A stretch of 64,000 nucleotides of DNA, taken from assembly GCF_030285785.1 (NCBI RefSeq), contig NZ_CP127247.1, forward strand, positions 4,425,501 to 4,489,500, given 5' to 3'. Made by a program: the position numbers and the translations under genes. Numbering within the stretch: the stretch's first letter is position 1; each line of letters opens with the position of its first letter. Under the pieces are notes generated by a model that was not told the origin of the DNA, did not search any database, and saw only the letters and a program-made list of their open reading frames with translations. The DNA comes from Parasedimentitalea psychrophila. GTDB lineage: Bacteria > Pseudomonadota > Alphaproteobacteria > Rhodobacterales > Rhodobacteraceae. Positions 62,417-64,000 of the stretch are shown here, in pieces.

Positions 62417-63352
62417 ATGGCTGCCCCAAAATTCTGGAAGAATAAGCGGATGCTGTTTGCCTTAGAAAGCACCTATGGCGTCGACCCCGGCCCCACTGGT
62501 GCGGCAAACGCTGTGCTGGCTATGGACGTTACCTATAAGCCCATGGAAGGCCAGGACCAGGAGCGCGATCTGGAACAGCCCGGCATGAGCGCCAATGGCA
62601 CCATCCCGACCGACCTGCACGCAACGATCAGTTTCAGCGTTGATCTCAGCGCCTCGGGCGTGGCTGGAACTGCCCCCGCCTGGGGCGCATTGTTGCGCGC
62701 CTGCGGCGTGGCCGAAACTATCTCGGCCGGGGTCTCTATCGCTTACACGCCAATCAGCGAGAGCTTTGAAAGTGGCACCTTCCATCTTGTGATCGACAAA
62801 ACCCGCTATGTGTTGCTGGGCGCGCGCGGCACCGCAGAGTTTGATCTGAGTGCCCAGGCCACGCCAAAGATCAAGTTCGACTTCACCGGGTTGTTTGCAA
62901 TCCCAACCGAGGTCAGCGCCCCATCCGTTGTTCTGTCTGCCTGGAAAGAGCCCAAGATCGTCTCGGCCCAGAACACCCCCGTCTTCACCATCGACGCCAC
63001 CCCGTTTGTGATGTCATCCGCCAAACTGACCCTGGGCAACAAGGTGGAACCGCGCTTTCTGGTCAACTCCGATCGGGTGTTGATCACCGACAAATCCGAG
63101 GGTTTTGAAACCACCGTTGAAGCGCAGCCACTAACCGATTTCGACCCCTTCACCATGGCGGCTAATATGGAGCAAGTCGCGGTCAATCTGGTGCATGGCA
63201 CGGTGGGCGGCAGCATCGCCACACTTAGCCTGGCCACGGCTCAGATGCAGCGCCCCAGCCTCAGCCAGTCCCAGAACATCAAGGAATGGCCCCTGCGGCT
63301 GATCCCCCGCGCCGCCTCTGAAAACGACCAATGGTCGCTGACCCTCACATAA
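62417..63352 (+). CDS. Phage tail tube protein
   Basis: 311 residues. Beta-rich with family features KRMLFALESTYGVDPGPTGA, QDQERDLEQPGMSANGTIPT and ATPKIKFDFTGLFAIPTEVS. Resembles tube proteins of long non-contractile tails, not the Mu contractile sheath/tube pair. So this phage is siphovirus-like, as RcapMu, B3 and D3112 are. Confidence 0.88.
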   Translation: MAAPKFWKNKRMLFALESTYGVDPGPTGAANAVLAMDVTYKPMEGQDQERDLEQPGMSANGTIPTDLHATISFSVDLSASGVAGTAPAWGALLRACGVAETISAGVSIAYTPISESFESGTFHLVIDKTRYVLLGARGTAEFDLSAQATPKIKFDFTGLFAIPTEVSAPSVVLSAWKEPKIVSAQNTPVFTIDATPFVMSSAKLTLGNKVEPRFLVNSDRVLITDKSEGFETTVEAQPLTDFDPFTMAANMEQVAVNLVHGTVGGSIATLSLATAQMQRPSLSQSQNIKEWPLRLIPRAASENDQWSLTLT

Positions 63353-63367
63353 AGCCCCGGAGCCCAG

Positions 63368-63613
63368 ATGTTCGACTTTCTAGACATGAGCGGATTTTGG
63401 GTACTCGCCCAAAACAGACCCATTACAGCATGGCTTATCGCTTGGGGTTTCTGGGTCATTCCAACGACTATCGGTATCCCATGCCGTTACGCATTTCTCA
63501 CCTTCAACCGCTGGATGCGTCACAGAAACATTTCCAATCAAGGCTGGCCCACCGCACCTCTGATGGATGCCGACGGCGACATCGTTCACCCAAAGACTGA
63601 AACCCCCGACTAA
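63368..63613 (+). CDS. Small membrane-like late protein
   Basis: 81 residues with a hydrophobic stretch (ITAWLIAWGFWVIPTTIGIP) and a polar tail. Lies between tube and chaperone genes with its own CCCCGGAGCCC leader, the same leader as the next gene. Unknown role; possible phage moron. Confidence 0.6.
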   Translation: MFDFLDMSGFWVLAQNRPITAWLIAWGFWVIPTTIGIPCRYAFLTFNRWMRHRNISNQGWPTAPLMDADGDIVHPKTETPD

Positions 63614-63631
63614 AACCCCGGAGCCCATCCC

Positions 63632-63961
63632 ATGTTCAACATCGTCACCATTCCCAAGTTTTCCCGAATCGTTAAAGTCCAGGTTCCAGAGGGCGATGGA
63701 CATACCGAACAGACATTCAAAGCCCATTTTAAGGCCGGTAAAGACGACGGTATAATGTCGCTCAAATGGAACGAAGTTGAGCCTATTAAAAAGGCTTTGC
63801 GTGAGGTTTTGATTTCCGCTGATGAGCTGATCGACGATAAAGGCAAGCCCGTCTCCTACAACGATGAGGTGCGCGAAGGATTGTTATGCCTGACTTACGT
63901 CCGAACGGCGCTGCTCAAAGCCTACATCATCGGCCAGACCCAGGACACGTCGGGAAACTAA
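63632..63961 (+). CDS. Tail assembly chaperone (short form)
   Basis: 109 residues. Fold and position (after the tube, before the tape measure) match gpG-type chaperones. It ends in GQTQDTSGN on a slippery site. An extended G-T form is expected from -1 frameshifting. The extended frame is open to the window edge. Confidence 0.8.
   Translation: MFNIVTIPKFSRIVKVQVPEGDGHTEQTFKAHFKAGKDDGIMSLKWNEVEPIKKALREVLISADELIDDKGKPVSYNDEVREGLLCLTYVRTALLKAYIIGQTQDTSGN
63952..63958 (+). promoter_or_regulatory. Programmed -1 ribosomal frameshift site GGGAAAC
   Basis: Zero-frame codons are TCG GGA AAC TAA, giving the canonical X-XXY-YYZ heptamer next to the stop. After slipping, translation reads LIWAGRAWVRGALM and is open to the edge. 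Downstream GC-rich DNA could fold into a stimulating hairpin. Confidence 0.75.
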
Positions 63962-64000
63962 TCTGGGCCGGGCGCGCCTGGGTTCGGGGCGCGCTCATGG

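Noticed and set aside
1-64000. CRISPR arrays, tRNA or rRNA genes
   Set aside because: No regularly spaced repeats, no cloverleaf with CCA-type acceptor and no rRNA-like blocks were seen.

Overview
The window looks like a chromosomal stretch of a marine alphaproteobacterium of the Rhodobacterales (roseobacter type). The basis is the protein families (carnitine-type amine catabolism, GlxA regulators, a BKACE enzyme, DMT and polyamine-type proteins), the GC-rich coding style, and Mu-like transposable phages of the kind common in that group. No rRNA, tRNA or CRISPR array was seen.

Two Mu-like prophages dominate. Prophage 1 starts before the window: a leftward repressor (1-547) faces a rightward early operon (571-8960: ParB-like protein, MuA transposase, MuB ATPase, a triple winged-helix protein, regulators, DUF3164, GemA, a Mor-type activator). 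Its late genes survive only as pieces: a portal scar (about 9015-9530), gene G (21500), a protease stump joined to a further mor copy (22094-22578) and a beheaded gpD tail gene (22758-23558). Prophage 2 has its own repressor with a 22-bp palindromic operator (35956-36391), a near-duplicate early operon (36689-44519), and a late operon running from the endolysin at 48304 to the right edge: holin, terminase, portal, F, G, protease/scaffold, decoration, capsid, connectors, tail tube, and a tail chaperone ending on a GGGAAAC slippery site. The head genes are Mu-like, while the tail is siphovirus-like.

Both prophages carry non-phage cargo. In prophage 2, a DUF3604 protein plus an outer-membrane barrel sit between mor and the endolysin, and a secreted MBL-fold hydrolase plus another barrel sit between F and G. 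In prophage 1, about 12 kb sits between the portal/F scar and G: an aldo-keto reductase, an orphan HyuA, and a probable quaternary-amine pathway (Rieske oxygenase, two SDRs, BKACE, carnitine-dehydrogenase-like enzyme, GlxA regulator). Cargo edges coincide with members of a dispersed intergenic repeat (core CAGCGAACGGC ... CCGCCCTTAGTG).

Between the prophages (23.6-35.9 kb) lie host-type genes among scars: an IS5-family remnant, phosphodiesterase plus EamA transporter, a ureohydrolase, an NYN-domain protein, and a hybrid histidine kinase whose stop overlaps the start of a polyamine-type binding protein. That kinase pair is bracketed by two 548-bp direct repeats. An enoyl-CoA hydratase-like gene follows. 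Short gene tails (integrase, UvrD, DNA methyltransferase) mark past rearrangements.
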